From Eutreptiella sp. 'Long Island Sound 2002' (taxonomy: Eukaryota; Euglenozoa; Euglenophyceae; Eutreptiales; Eutreptiaceae), in contig OZ038391.1 of assembly GCA_964036045.1 (NCBI GenBank), forward strand, positions 39,793,232 through 39,857,231: 64,000 nucleotides of DNA, in the 5' to 3' direction. The notes beneath the pieces were generated by a model that saw only the letters and a program-made list of their open reading frames with translations, ran no database searches and had not been told where the DNA came from. A program made the position numbers and the translations under genes. Below, piece by piece: positions 34,841 to 47,668 of this stretch (positions are counted from its first letter, which is position 1; each line of letters opens with the position of its first letter).

Positions 34841-36283
34841 GATGGTAGGGACCTTCTTGATCTTCTGTGTTAATGGCGTGCCTCCAACACTTCAGAGCTG
34901 CTGCCTCCTGGGAAAGGCACTGAAGAGGAAGGCCTCTTGGCCCGTTTTTGTGTTCGCAGTAATGGCACACAACTCCCCGTGTCTACGCCGCATGCGGGGA
35001 CCACGGTGTAGTTGTGGGCGGCAGATGACAGTTGGGGTCTGTGCTGCAGTTCGTACACCGATGCTACGGGGGTCACCCTGCACCGTTTACCCGGGACTTC
35101 TCTGTTATGTGAGGCGTATGTCTTGGACCTGCAAGGAAGCGTGTATGCCGGCCGCCAGTTTCCATGCTCCGGATGTTGGGTGCTTTTAACTTGCTGAGTT
35201 TCAATGTGGCTTGGACGAGGGAGAAGGGGTGGTGCTCTGGGGCTTGGGAGGTCCGAGTTGGGATAAGAGGGTCGAGTCAACTCCCTAAAACGCAGGGCAC
35301 CGTCCATGGCCAAAAAATTGGCATTGCGCCCTGCGATGCGCTCCCCCCCCAGAACACCCATGCACCAACCGGCATACTTACTGAGCATTTATGGCAAACC
35401 CCCCAAAGACCTTTCATATATCGTTCCCATGCAATGCTTTCCATTTCCATCCGAACGTCCAATGATGGCTTGCCTGGGGTTTTTTTTTTTGCATTCGTTG
35501 TTTTTGCATCCCCCCCCCCCCCCGCGCCAGCATGCAACTACGCCCATGACAGACTGGGATATGTGGGCCAGCAGAAGCAAGTGGCCAAAACCACCAGCAC
35601 CAAGTACACCGACACCAACAAGGAGCCCCCTTGAGCCAGGGTCTTCCTTGACGACCCCCCCCCCCCTTCCCCTTCCCCCTCCACACAGCAATACGTTCCC
35701 CCGCCCCTTAGCCCCCAGGACAGGACGAACATGGCGAGCCCAGAGGAAACTGGGGAGGGGGATAGGGAAACACAAGGGGAGGTACCAGGGCAGGGCAGGC
35801 CACGCGCGCCAAAAATGGTGCAGAGCTCAGAAGGAGGCAAAGGAAGGGACAAAAGGGAAAGAATCATGGTGGTTGTTAGAAGCCCCTGTCAGGAAAATTA
35901 TCCTCCAGATGCACCCACCAGCGCACACAAGTCAGTGCTGAAGTCGGCAAACCGAGGGGGAACAATTTTTCGGCAGGTCCAGTCCGGAAATTGGCTCAGC
36001 GGCGACATTATTATGTTTGCAAACAGGTGGGCAGGCACTGACCGGGGCCACCCCCCTCCCCGGGCGCCCGTGCACAGTGGGATACACGCGGACCGCCTGT
36101 ACCTGCCCCTGTAACGCCATAGAGATCATGTGCCTTGACCTGTTGATTGCCAGATTGTTACCTCAGGTCTGCAGCTTCGCTACATCTCATGGGATTCTCA
36201 GGCCATGCCTGGCTTGCACCTTGCAGGTCAGCTCAGGCTCGCTCTTCTGTGCAGCGGTGTTGCATTTATCGGGGGCGCCTCAA

Positions 36284-36818
36284 GCGCAGTGCGCGCGCAG
36301 TGCAACTATTTGGGCGTCTGGCCGTACTAGAGACCCATACTTTGAGATACTAGGGGCCCCTAGGGGCATCATGGTGACCCCTAGCGGAGCTTTTGACTTC
36401 TGATTTTGTCCCCCTTTGTTTGGGGATCCCCGAGAATGCAGGGTTGACGTAGCATTTCCGCCCTCTTTACTACATGCAATGCCGTTTGCGACTCTCTTGC
36501 CTTGATTGTGTTTATGCTTTACATTATATCTCTGCAGAGTGGCGAAGAGCCATTTCCACTCGGGGGGACAAGCACGCATGGGACGGCCAAAGATTCCATT
36601 GGGAAGTGGAAGTATTGAAGCAAGTCCGGTTATCCGATACAAGGACGCTTTTCCAGTTGTGCATGATGTGTGTTATGTGAAGGGAAGGTAGTTTGCAACT
36701 TTCTTGAGCTGGGGCAGTTTGGGTCACCTAATTCTAAGGGCGTTTCCAAGGGGTGTGCTTGGGGGCTCTTCGGGGGGAACATAGTCTAAAAGTAGCGCGC
36801 AGTGCGCGCGCAGTGCAA
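36284..36818 (+). mobile_element. Short element with terminal direct repeats, second copy
   Basis: Left end GCGCAGTGCGCGCGCAGTGC plus AACTATTTGGGCG. Right end CATAGTCTAAAAGTA plus GCGCAGTGCGCGCGCAGTGC. Both ends closely match the element at 21285-21991, but the internal SH3-like ORF is absent. Confidence 0.65.
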
Positions 36819-37221
36819 AGACTCCCCCATCGGGTCTGCATCTTGGACCCCCCCCCCCAAAAATCATGGGTCAGGTCGCAAGGGCAGTTTTCGGGGGGAT
36901 TTTTAGTGTTAAGAAGAATGGCGTAACTTTGACGCGGCGAAATATAGCCCCTGAACATGAATTGAGGCCCGGTGTGGACACTTGAGGGACGGTGTGCACA
37001 CTAACGTGGCTGTTCATGAAGATGTGCGCAGTCGCATGGGGCGGTCGCCAGGGGACGAGCTCCGCAGGGACTACTTCGCCACCAAATCCCCAAGCCCCAG
37101 ATGCCGGGTGATGTCTGGAGTTCGGCACCCCTTCAGCCCCCACATGGGCAGCGGTGAATGGTCTGTTGGGGGATCGGGCACAGGGAGACAACCCCAAGAC
37201 CTAACTTAGTGGTTCTCGCAG

Positions 37222-40127
37222 CTGTGGACTTTGTCGTCAACACCTAAGCTCGTCGCATTTTCGGGTGAGGGCAGCCGTGCTTTGGTGAAGAAGTGGGCAC
37301 AGAGGAGTTGTGAAGCACGAGAAGACCCGCCCCCGCCCCCCCCTCTCTGTGATCTGGCCCCTTCCATAATTTCATGCCTCCCCCCGAGAGACCTCCGATG
37401 TCTGTGGTCGAGTGGGTCTGCCCGGATCGCCCAGCCCTCCCCTAACACCCCCTACCCCCCACCTCTTCGGGAGTCGATGCGACGTGCCCTGTCCGCCGCC
37501 TATCCTCCGCAGGTGCGCCACATGCCCGTCTCTGCCTGTCCGGTGTGCCACGCCGTCTTCCGCACGGCCGCGGAGGCCGAGCAGCACGTCCGGGCGTGCC
37601 ACGACGCCCGTGCGGGCCCGCCCCTGAGCTGGGTCGTCCTCTACCGCTGCCCCCACTGCCCCAAACTCGCCTGGGCCCTGGACGCCATCAGGCCCCACTG
37701 CCATTACGCGCACGCGACCCTCGGCCCGGCCCCGTACGACCGCCTCTTCGTGTACTACCTCAGCCGCTCCTCCGCCCGCAATCCCTCCCACAGCCTCGCC
37801 CCCATCCGGGGCTACTCCGTGGCCCCGTACGAGGCCTTGGCGGCGGGCTGCCTCCCGGCGGCGCAGCCCCACTGCTCCGTTGTCGCGGAGCTGGCCCACA
37901 CGCGGGCCCTTCTCGCAGGCCCATGGGCCGCGCAGCCGCCCCCCGACGGCGCGCCCCCGGGGGCTCCGTGGGCCGTCGGGGACGACCCCCTGCGGCGCGT
38001 CCTCGCGTTCGCGATCGGGGACCTCGCGGCGCTGGTCGCGGTCAACGTGGTCTCGTGGCAGTGGTACCGGTGCGCCCTCCGCGTGCCCCTGCGCGTGCCG
38101 CGCCGCGTGCGCGCGGCCCGCGTCGCACTGTCGTGGGAGACCGAGGAGCTGCACGGCCCCCGGCCCCGTGCGCATCTGCGGCGGGATGTGCCGGGGTGGC
38201 TGACCACGCTGCCGGCGGTGCTGCGGCACCATGAAGCGCCGCTGCAGGTGTGGGTGAGAAGAGAGGGGCCGGTGGATGGCATTTGATGGCATCCAAATTT
38301 CCCATGCTTAGTCGAAGGGGCTACTATGCCTTTGGTCCTTAAGACCCTTAAGACTTTCTTCCCGGCAAAGACGAGAAAAATCGCTATTATCGCATACATA
38401 CCTCTATACCCCCATGCCCCCAGACACACCCCCCCCCTTGAGGTATGCATGCGGTAGTAGTGGGTCGCGCGCAGCCCCCCTCCCCCGGCCGAGCTGCCAA
38501 TACCCCCCCCCCCCCCACCACCCTCCTGCTGACCCCCCCCCCCCCCCCCCGCACTTTTTGGCAGATAGCTGGGGGGGTGTCGCATTAGGACCGCTTGTAG
38601 TCGCCCCCCCCCCCCCCCCAGGGCCCATTGCTGCTGTCCTGATTACGCCCCATCACCCCAATTTTCGGGCAAAGGGATGGTGCTTGGGGGGGGGGGGGGA
38701 TGCACGTGCTTTTGTGCATTTTCGTGCATCATGTTTTGGTTCATTTCTGCCTAGTCCAGTTCTGTGTTCTGCGTATCATGGACGATATTCGTGCAGCAAC
38801 ATGCACTCCCACAAGCACTTTGGCACGCCGTGCACGGTTTTTGATCCACGTCCCTGTGACGTCCGCGGAAGTGGAACGCCCATTCGGAATGGCCGGGTAC
38901 ACGGATGGCAACTGCCATCGTTCCCTCTCAACCGAAGTTCACGTCGTACAACAGCGATGTTGATGTGCAACGGCAATATCGAAGGGTGTTTCGAAACGCT
39001 GTTGGCTGGATCCCACCATTTGTCGTTTTGTTCGCATGTAATGTGCATTTGTGTGCGCCGCCCCAAAGTCCCCGTGCGCATCCCCCCCCCCCCTCCCCCG
39101 GATGGTGCCGTCTGCAAGACCGTCAGCCCAAATGCGACGCGCGGCCACTCCCTCTCCAAATCCCACTTCGCAGGTCGACCTCTCGGGCCACGGCCTCCAG
39201 GACAAGCTCGTCGCGTCCCTCTGTGCCCTGGCCCCCTCCCTCTCCCCCCGCCTCACCGCCCTCAACCTGCGCCAGACGCGCCTCCTCCCCAAGCACCTCC
39301 GGGCCCTGTGCCAGGCGCTTCCCCTCCTCCCGGTCCTCACGGCCCTGGACCTCAGCAAGAACGACCTGCGCGGGCCCAGCCTCGCCCACGTCGCCGGCCT
39401 CCTCCGCGCCTGCCCCGCGCTGCACACGCTGACCCTCGAGCACGTGGCGCTCAACCTTGCCTCCGTCCCCGACCTCCTCGCCGCCGCCGTGGCGCGACCG
39501 GCACTCGCGACCCTCGCGTTGGAGGGCGTCCCGCTCCCGAGGCCCACTCCCACGGGCGGCTGTCGCCTGCTCGCGCCCCTCGTACGCCTCCGCGACCTCC
39601 AGCTCTGCGACGTGCAGTTGGCGCCCCACATTCCGGCGCTGGCGGCGCTCTTGACGCACTCGGCGCTGCGCCTCACGCGCCTCGACATCAGCGCCAATGC
39701 GCTGGGGTCCGCGGAAACCGCTGCGTTGGCGCTGGCCCTGCACGGCCACGGCGGCCTACGCAGCCTGTCCTTGGCCCGCAACCCGCTCCTGGACAAAGGG
39801 GCGGCGGCGATGGCCGCCACGCTGCCGACGTTGAAGATGCTGCAGGAGCTGCGGCTCAGTGGGGCCGGCCTGCGCGAACCCTCGTCGCTCGTGCACGCGG
39901 CTTTGGGGCACGAGCGCCTGCAAACGCTGGACCTGCGATTCAACGAATTGGCCGTGCCGTGTCTGCGGCAGCTCGCGGGCCGCGCTCCGGGGCGGCCGGA
40001 CGTGCTCTACGCCAACCTTCTGCTGGCGGAGGACAGCGACAGTGACGGCGATTTGTCGTCGCTGTCTTCGGCTGCAGACGACCGCCAGCCGTGGGAGGCG
40101 GCGAGGCTCTCGAGCGCCGAGCATTAG
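37222..40127 (+). CDS. F-box / C2H2 zinc-finger / leucine-rich-repeat protein, two exons
   Basis: Exons 37222-38247 and 39174-40127 join in phase 0 (GCTGCAG|gtgtgg ... cttcgcag|GTCGAC), giving at least 659 residues. The join reads HHEAPLQ|VDLSGHGLQDKL, which forms a normal first LRR. Order: F-box-like 42-70 (LAPSIISCLPPRDLRCLW); two C2H2 fingers, Cys106/Cys109/His122/His127 and Cys143/Cys146/His159/His164; second F-box-like helix set 256-285 (LRRVLAFAIGDLAALVAV, NVVSWQWY); LRRs of RNase-inhibitor type 343-620; acidic tail EDSDSDGDLSS. It is likely an SCF substrate adaptor; the fingers may bind nucleic acid or protein. Exon 1 starts after TTCTCGCAG, so a 5' exon or a trans-spliced leader may precede it. 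The first in-frame ATG is at 37477, downstream of the first F-box. The coding sequence is strikingly GC-rich. Confidence 0.7.
38248..39173 (+). other. Intron of the F-box/C2H2/LRR gene with several long C/G tracts
   Basis: Contains C runs near 38503-38517, 38536-38553 and 38606-38622 and a G run near 38687-38699. No ORF inside is convincing. Confidence 0.65.
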
Positions 40128-43100
40128 CAACGGGTGTGTGCGTTGCGGGTCCGGCGGCGCGGGGGATGAGGTCCGGGCATTGTGCGTGGGCCGGGCACCG
40201 GGACATCGCGGAGATGGAGCTTTTGTGCCGTTCATCGCATGTCCGTTGCGCAGTCACACACACAGTGACACACCCACACAGCGGAGCGCATCATATCGCA
40301 TGCGGTGATGCGCTCAGTAGTGCATCCGGTGCGCACTCCGTCAGGCGGAATGTCGGGCATTCGGTCATGCCGGGGGCCCATCGGGTCTCCAGCTTCGGAC
40401 ACGCTGCTGGTCTTGCCAAAGGGGCCCCACGGTCTGACGCGGCGCACTATTTACCCCCCGCCCCCGCCCCCCGCTCCCCACTCTTTTTCTGGCCAGCCCC
40501 CCCTCCTGCCGAGCCCTGGGTAACGCACTGAGGACAATGGGCTCGCGGGGCGGCAAACGCACCGGGGAGGTCATGCGACGTTCGATCCAGGCCTCTGGGA
40601 AGTATCAGAAGGCTCCTGGAATTAGCAGCGATTTTTTTGATTTTCTGAAAATTCGCAATTTCAGCCACTGCCAGATACTCACTGCCTGCATGCACCCACA
40701 AGGGTGGAGCCAGCTCAGTTTGAGGGAGAGGTTAGAAGGGGGGGGGGGGGTGGCAAAAGAGCCATAAGACTGAGCAATGCAAAAGGGTCTGGGTGCAGAA
40801 CACTTAGCGGGCAAGCAGGGGGGGAGGGGTAGAATGGTGCACAATGCAGACAGCAGCAGTCACCAGGTCTATGAACCTCAGCGAAATGTACATACCAACA
40901 TCAACACGCTGTACATGGCCGAAGCACACCAATACTGTTGCAGTGGAAATGATGATTGTGCCCCCCCTTTCCAGCCTCCCTATTTTAGTGTCCGTTTTGT
41001 ACCGCCCTGTTGGTGCAAAATTGGTGCAACGGCCTCTGTATGGACCATTATGTGCATTAGAGTGTGCACTGACGTTGCTGTGTGCGTTCCTGCGTGGGGT
41101 AGCGTTTGCGCTACTACTGTGAGCATTACTGTGTGTCTTGTTGTCCGCTACTCTGTGGATTGGTGTGTGCATCACATATCATAACCATACTGTAAGCATT
41201 TCTGTATCCGCAACTGCGAGCGTTACTGCGTGGATTACCCAGGGGCGCATCTATTCTCGACATTTGGACGCGGAGTGAAGCCCTGAGGGGGGGGGCGGGG
41301 CATTTCCAGTTGTACTGGAGGCAAACCGCCCACTGACACCACTGACGCAGGGGCAGGAAGTTGCAGGTGCAGTTGCACGTCCGGTTCCAGCGGCTCTAGT
41401 CGCAGTCGCAGTCGCAGTCGCAGCCAGGTTGCATCAACGAACGTCGCGTTTTCCGGGCGGCGTGATGCAGGCTTTCGGAGGCAGAGCATACAGTACCGCT
41501 CACAGTAGCGCGTAACGCGCATAGTGTCGCATGGGATCGCGCACTGCAACTCTGTGTGCAATCGTGTCTTACTTCAGTTGAGCCGGCGTGAGTGCCGATT
41601 GCCAACGTTGGGCAAGAGCATGATCAACGACATGACGACATGCGGTTTGTGCAGTGGTGCTGTCGAAGTATTTGCGGAAGTTCGTCGAGCCGACAAGTGG
41701 CGGATGAGGGCAGAAAGCTGCACTGGAGCAGCACAGAAAACTTGTGTGTGCAATTGTGTCGTATGAAGTGTGCTGGACTGTACTCATCCAACTAGTCCTC
41801 TTTGGGACTCGCCACGCGTCAGCGCTTTTGCCCCTGTCTTTCTGTGACCTCCCTGACGCTATGGCTGGCGTGCATACCATAAGACCAGCGGCACACCGAG
41901 GGATGCATTTCCGTGATGATTCGATCCTTTTCCTGGCAGAACTTGTCCGGAGACCATGATCTATGATCTAGTTCGACACCCACACCGTTTCCTTCATCAT
42001 GAACATCAAATCCCAGTTTCCGAGGGTATTGCCCACCGCGATTTAAGAAGGCGTTCAAGATACGCCTGGAATTGTCCTTCATCAAGTTCAAACTGCCACC
42101 TGTAAGCAGGGTCATAAAGAACGTTGACCGAGCACTAAAGCACCGGAGGGAGAGAAAGAACAAGCAGAATGTAGCAACAGATACCTCTTTACATTCTGTT
42201 TTCATGTCCTCATCTTAACATTGTTGCCCGTAGCGAAGAGCACCAGGGTCAATTTGTGGGTCCGTAGGCACCTCACAGCAAGACATGGGCATGAAGAGGA
42301 AGAAGGAAGGAAACACATGATGCAGTCGAAGATTGGCCCAGGAAGGAGTTCAGAGGAACCAAAGTGGAGGCTCGAAAAGGGCAGAGGAGGACACACGATT
42401 TGTTAGTAGCAGAACAAGGTCAGCACAGCAGAGCCCTCTCGAGGATGGCAGCGGGTTTTCCCGCAAAGAGAATTTGCATGCGAACCATTGATGATTATGA
42501 CGACGCACGAGCCGACGAAGAGGGGACAGCGGAGGAGATAGAGAGTCTCCACTGCATCAGTACTGATGCCCCACAGCAACGGGGCTGCATTTGCACTGCA
42601 GCTGTGCTGAGGGGATGTCCAGAATGGCCTTTACGCAAAAAGCGGACATGAATCCCGCGATTTTTAAAGATTTGGCGCCAAACACCCCCCGCCCCGCCCC
42701 ACTTCAGTCGGGGGGTTGCTGGGTAGTTTGGGGGTTGGTGTTTCTGTGCGGGCGCGGCGCCCTGAATCGCTTTATTCCCCGCTTCAGGTCCTGCTTGGCC
42801 TGAGAGGGCCCCCAGGTCTTGGGTGCGGCGCATGCCCCAGTGGCCCGTGCCCCCCCTCCTCCTCGGGCCTGTGTCCCCGCGTTGCTGGGCCTCGCAGCAG
42901 CTGACGTGATGGTCCGTATTGTGTGTGGGGCGTGTGGAGGAGGGACGGGCAGTCGTAGTCCACTGAAATCACAGACTCCAGATGGAGCCCCACGCCCTTT
43001 TTCGGGGTTGCTTTTGCAGGACCGCACGACGCAGAGGGACGTCGGCGCTGTGCGTGGAGTCACGAGTCACGAGTCACGAGGGATGGCCCTGCCAGACCGC

Positions 43101-43871
43101 TTTGCATGGCGGGCTGGCGATGACAGGGACGGGCCTGTGTCCTCGCTGCCTCACACTGCACATTCAGTAATGAGGTTGCCATGTGGTACTGGCGACAGGC
43201 AGTCTTGTGAGCTGCTTTGTATACAGGGCACATATTTTTTGTCCCCCTTTTTTTTGCATTGCACACGTCCTGAGGTGCGGACAGTTGTTCGCCTGCCTCT
43301 ACCGGCTACACTCGCCTGGTCGTGTGCTCGCGAGTGGTGCAAGGTGCCATGGTTCTTGGCAACCGGTACATGTATTGGTGCCGTTCGTGCAATTTCGCAT
43401 GATGTTGCATTTGTTCCCAGCATCTCAGAAACCTTGAGGGTGCGGTGAGGCACCCTCCTTGCCTATTTCGCACCACCACTGGGGTATTGGGTTGTTTGTG
43501 TATGTATGGGGCCCACCACAGGGATTGCACAGAGGTCAAAGCCGCTGTTTGCAATTTGGATGTGGCCCCAAGATGGCAGGGGTTCTGTGGCAACAATCCA
43601 CTTCACTTCCGGGTGTGGCCCCAATACAGCAAGGGTTATGTAATGCGGCCCACACCTGTTTGGGGTGCACGGGGTGGGCGTTGAACCGCCATTTTGAGGA
43701 AATTTTGGGACCGCTGTTTTCATGGTCCAGAAAGTAAGGATTGGGTGTTTGTAGAGCGCTTGTACAGGGAAAGAGGGGCTCAGTCATGTTTGTGATGGTG
43801 CATTCTCTTCATAGTAACATTGCACCACACATTGCAACCCCATGCTGTTTGTTCTGATGTGATCTTCAGCC

Positions 43872-44165
43872 ATGGCTCACAATGTTATGCCTGGCATCGC
43901 TGTCACGTACGTTCAGAGCACTGGGGAACATGCGTCTGCCACTATTATTGGTCCCTCTCGTCATGGGGACAACTACATCCATTTGAAGTACATGTGGAAT
44001 GGGAAGGAGATTGAGCACAATGCCGCTTTTGATAAAGTGCTCTTCCCCATTCGTAGCCCCTCGCCATCCCCATCTGAGGGCTCCCCCACACGTTTGCTGT
44101 CACGTGTGTCACACGCATGCACGGCCTTGTCTAAGCACGGGGTGGGCGTTGAACCGCCGTTTTGA
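43872..44165 (+). CDS. SH3-like domain ORF, transposon-derived
   Basis: Starts MAHNVMPGIAVTYVQSTGEH and continues ASATIIGPSRHGDNYIHLKY, keeping the ATxxGPS and I-H-x-K-Y positions of the family, then an acidic/Ser-Pro tail. The end of the ORF runs into a MITE at 44117, so the C-terminus is foreign. Confidence 0.4.
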   Translation: MAHNVMPGIAVTYVQSTGEHASATIIGPSRHGDNYIHLKYMWNGKEIEHNAAFDKVLFPIRSPSPSPSEGSPTRLLSRVSHACTALSKHGVGVEPPF

Positions 44166-44196
44166 CCTGACTTTTGGGACCGCGGCCGTGCTTGCG
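44117..44196. mobile_element. 80-bp MITE, CCTTG termini
   Basis: Left CCTTGTCTAAGCACGG and right CCGTGCTTGCGCAAGG are inverted at 14 of 16 positions. The interior, GGTGGGCGTTGAACCGCC, also occurs at 43670-43690 without clear ends. Confidence 0.7.
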
Positions 44197-45172
44197 CAAG
44201 GGGGGGGCAGGGTACTGTTCCAGTGAGACACTTAAGGGCTGATGGACACGGGTGACAACCGTGCAGCGGTTTCGAAAGACTGAAGGAGTTGCCAGCAAAA
44301 AGTCACGGTAGCTCGGTTCACTGCGTCTATTTCTGAGAATCAGTTGCCCGTCTTGATGCATATTCTCCACTCGACTCATTTGTATGAGCCGTCCAAATGA
44401 TCAAACAGGGCCACCCCCCGCCCCCCCCCCCCCCCGTGCCCTAACCATTGATCTCGTGGCCCGATGTCCCCTGTCTCCCAAAATGACACACGCCAACCAG
44501 TGCGTGACGCTGTGGACAATGGTCCATTTTGTGTGAAAGCCACTCAGAAACTGCACGTCTGCGTGTTTGCTGATATCCTGCTGGTGCTCAGCCGGAGCAT
44601 GCTCGGGCATCCCTACTGCCATGGGGGTTCTGGTATCGCAGGTCACAGGCAGCGTGCAAACCCCCCCCCCCCCAAATCGGGGCCCGACTTCCCCGATTCA
44701 CCCCAATTTGTTAGCCCAATTCAGTGGGTTGCCAGATTGAACACCAGAGAAAGGCACTTTATGTGCGGGACTTCTTCAGCTGACAGATAGGATACCTCAG
44801 TGTCCCACATTCCCCCATTTTCAAATAACAATTTGTTCACCCCCCGGTTTGTGCATGGTCCTTGATCACTGTCCGGGAACGAAGCTCAGTGACCTAGTGG
44901 TCGGGGGGGGGGGGGGTCGAGCGTGCCTACCACTCGCCTGTGACGGCCAGTCCTAACAAGTTGGCATTTCGGGGTGTTGGAGCAGGGGACGGGGGCATCC
45001 TGAAAGGGGCGCACCAATCCCGAGCACAGCCGCCCTCTGTGGACCCAATATGCGACCCTATTACGGTAGGGGACAGGTTGCTACCCCCACATTTGGCTTG
45101 TACACATCGATGTACAAGGCTATCGTGTCTAACCACGAGTGGTTGGACTACTACCATGCCCTGAACAACATG

Positions 45173-45230
45173 CTGTAAATAACGCAAATTCATCATGAGG
45201 CCGTAAATAACGCAAATTCATCATGAGTTG
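45173..45230. repeat. Two-copy direct tandem repeat, 29-30 bp
   Basis: GTAAATAACGCAAATTCATC followed by ATGAG occurs twice in a row. Confidence 0.85.
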
Positions 45231-45369
45231 CAGTGCCAGCTGTCTTGCACTGCTCATTTGGTGCCTTCAAAGCTTCATTTGTGTGTCTTCTGCAATGACT
45301 TTCTTGCACTCATGGTGATTGGGGAACGGGTTGTTAGTAGCTGTCTTATCAGTGTAGTTCCTCACACAG

Positions 45370-45655
45370 AGTTGCGTTGTTCGCACATAGTTCCTAAATA
45401 TTTTTGCATTGTTCTTATGTAGCTCCTAAAAATCTCTCTGCTGTTCCTATGTAGTACCTACCCTGCTACAATGAAGTTGTGCTCATTGTTTTTTGTAATG
45501 TTCCAACCTTACTCTCCATGAGGACATGTCAGAAAAAATTCACTCATTCTTCTACCAACACCCTTGCGCCTTTCCTACGTAGCCCCTAAAAATCTCTGTG
45601 CTGTTTCCATGTACTTCCTAAAAGTCTTTGTGCTGTTTTTTACGTAGTTCAAAAC
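45370..45655 (+). repeat. Degenerate minisatellite, about 35-bp unit
   Basis: TGTAGxTCCTAAAAATCTCT followed by GTGCTGTTCC recurs five to six times in two clusters (45370-45470 and 45575-45655). Confidence 0.6.
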
Positions 45656-45670
45656 TACCCTGCACCCCCT

Positions 45671-45735
45671 TGTGAGAACAACGGTAAAGTTCCAAAAGTT
45701 GCGGAAGCAACACCTACTGTTGTTCTGACAAGAGG
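45671..45735 (-). mobile_element. MITE of the AGAACAAC subfamily
   Basis: Left CCCTTGTGAGAACAAC and right GTTGTTCTGACAAGAG are inverted at 14 of 16 positions. The sequence continues GCAAGGGGGGGGTA, the same TA-tract terminus as the other members. The interior is the inverse of 30125-30160. Confidence 0.7.
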
Positions 45736-47668
45736 TTGATGTGGCAAGGGGGGGGTACATTCATAATGCAGCTGGTTGTTACCCCCGCTTGTGTTATTCA
45801 AAGTCAGGGTTTGCGAAACCATGAGCCCAATGTCTGACTTTGCTGGCAGGCCATCCACTAGCACACTGATTCACAGCTTCGGGGTGTGGAAGCGAATTCA
45901 CAGGCAGCAACGCAGCCAGGCCCCGGCACAACTCATCCGCCCCCCCCCCACAGCAAATCCACCCCCTGCAGCAAACTGTGTGCTCCACCGAGTTATCCGC
46001 AGAATGCCACAACAAACAAACCAAACCTGCCGTAGATTAGTAGAACAGCCCGGCACTCTCTTTTGTTTTGCTGGCCGGTGGAGCCCGTTGGGCTGTCCAG
46101 CACCCTCTACAAAATGTCATTGTCACGTACCAGTGACGCCTAGTCCGGGCGTGCGTACCAAGGCCGAGCGGGTTTCGAGCGACCGCGCTGCCAGTGAGTA
46201 CACAGGCAAGGGCGGCATAGGGGGGCTCGGTGTGAGTGACCTGGCTATCTAGGAATAGATTGAGGAAGCCAGACTCAGTGTGATTGATCGAGCCACACAT
46301 GAGTAAATGGACCAAGCAGGGCTCAGTGTCAAAGACCTTGCCACCCTGGAGTATATTGAGGACGCTTAGGTGTGCACTAGGGGTGGTGAAGGGCGTGCCC
46401 TCTCAGGGCTACTTACTATCATGGGCTGTGGCCCCGGCGATTGGGATGACTAAACAAAACACTCAACAAAAACGGACCGGGCAATCAGTTCTGTCGTTTC
46501 CGGGGATTCCCCTGGCACATAGGACAACCCTGACACTTTCATACGGCGCTGTGCCAACCGGTAGGGGGCACACTATGTAGTTGGCCGCATCATGTGTGCA
46601 AGCCACACCAAAGAGTTGCTATCAAAATGTCAAAATAGTGCTCACAAATTGTGCCTTTTTCTGTCTTGCTTTTTCTGCGATTTTTCCTGATTTTCAGGCT
46701 GTCTATATTTTTTCCGCTGGCTTATTTATTTCCTGTGTTTTGGCTCTGCACTGGGGATTTTATCCCTATACCTTTTGTAAAGCACCTCCCATTTTTGGCA
46801 GTCGAATGTCAACCGACTTAGGCACTGTGGCCCATCCCTCCGTCTCCCAAGAGGATAGAAAAAATAGCAAAATATTCACAACACTCACCGACGAATAGAC
46901 TTGTCGTAATACTGGGCTTACAGATGAATCATGCTGGTTCAAGTACCATTGGGGGCATTTTTATCGCGTTCCTTAAAGTGGTCAGCCTACTGAAAAAGTT
47001 GTTTTTCATGCAGAAACAAAGCCTGCCACAACAAGAAATAAAAGAAAGAAATTTCCCAAGACCTAATGCTCCATCTCCAGCCCCTTGTGCCCCCCAATTC
47101 ATTGGCCCGATTCAGTGAAAATTTCCCCATGCAGCTCCACATCCTGGGGGGCAATGTCCAATACCTCTGCCACTACGTGCTGTGTGTGTGTGTGTGTGTG
47201 TGTCTGGATTTTTTTTTGCTTTTTTGGCAATTCTCCTGTAAGTTTTGAGCACTTTGAACAGGGTTTTTCTTAAGCACAGTGGGTTTGAGGGACCCACCCC
47301 AGATTTTGGCAAAACCCACAGACCCACAAATGCCGGGGGGGGGGGGGGGGCTATTAGACCCATCCACCTAACTACCATGGGCAAAATGCCTTACCACGGG
47401 CAAAATGCCTTACCATGGGCAAAATGCCTTGACCATTGCCTTTGGCGCTGACCGAAAATCCCCCACAATGGCCTACCCTACAGGGGAAGGGGGTGGGCGG
47501 TTGGAAACCCACCCACCCAGAAATTCTGACATCCCCCCCCCCAAAGCTCTGATGGCTTGCAAATACTTTTTTGTAGCAGCACATGTGGCCCCCCCCTGCC
47601 ACGAGGCCCCCCCTGCCCCCACTCCCAACAGGAGGGGTTAAGGACGTTGGTGCCCTCTGCGTCTGCAC

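Larger units (their letters stand above)
32631..37221. other. Intergenic, 4.6 kb
   Basis: No gene I can support. Contents: poly-C/poly-G block (32765-32822), (TG)n at 33228-33256, triple GGAACGAGGTCC (34619-34652), a 40-bp palindrome (34801-34840), an isolated MITE right end GGCTTGGACGAGGG near 35211, and the element with GCGCAGTGC direct repeats (36284-36818). ORFs around 35306-35941 are Pro- or Lys-rich and unconvincing. An upstream exon of the F-box/C2H2/LRR gene may be hidden here. Confidence 0.55.

Noticed and set aside
37372-39943. Long minus-strand ORFs opposite the F-box/C2H2/LRR gene (306 and 334 codons)
   Set aside because: GC-rich shadows, Arg/Gly/Ala-rich, with no motif; the + strand carries zinc fingers and LRRs.
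41819-42205. 128-codon minus-strand ORF with a hydrophobic stretch
   Set aside because: No homology recognised and no start context; it would be the only minus-strand gene. Not enough to call.
42819-43448. 209-codon + strand ORF
   Set aside because: Ala/Pro/Arg-rich start over GC-rich DNA, no motif, no splice context.
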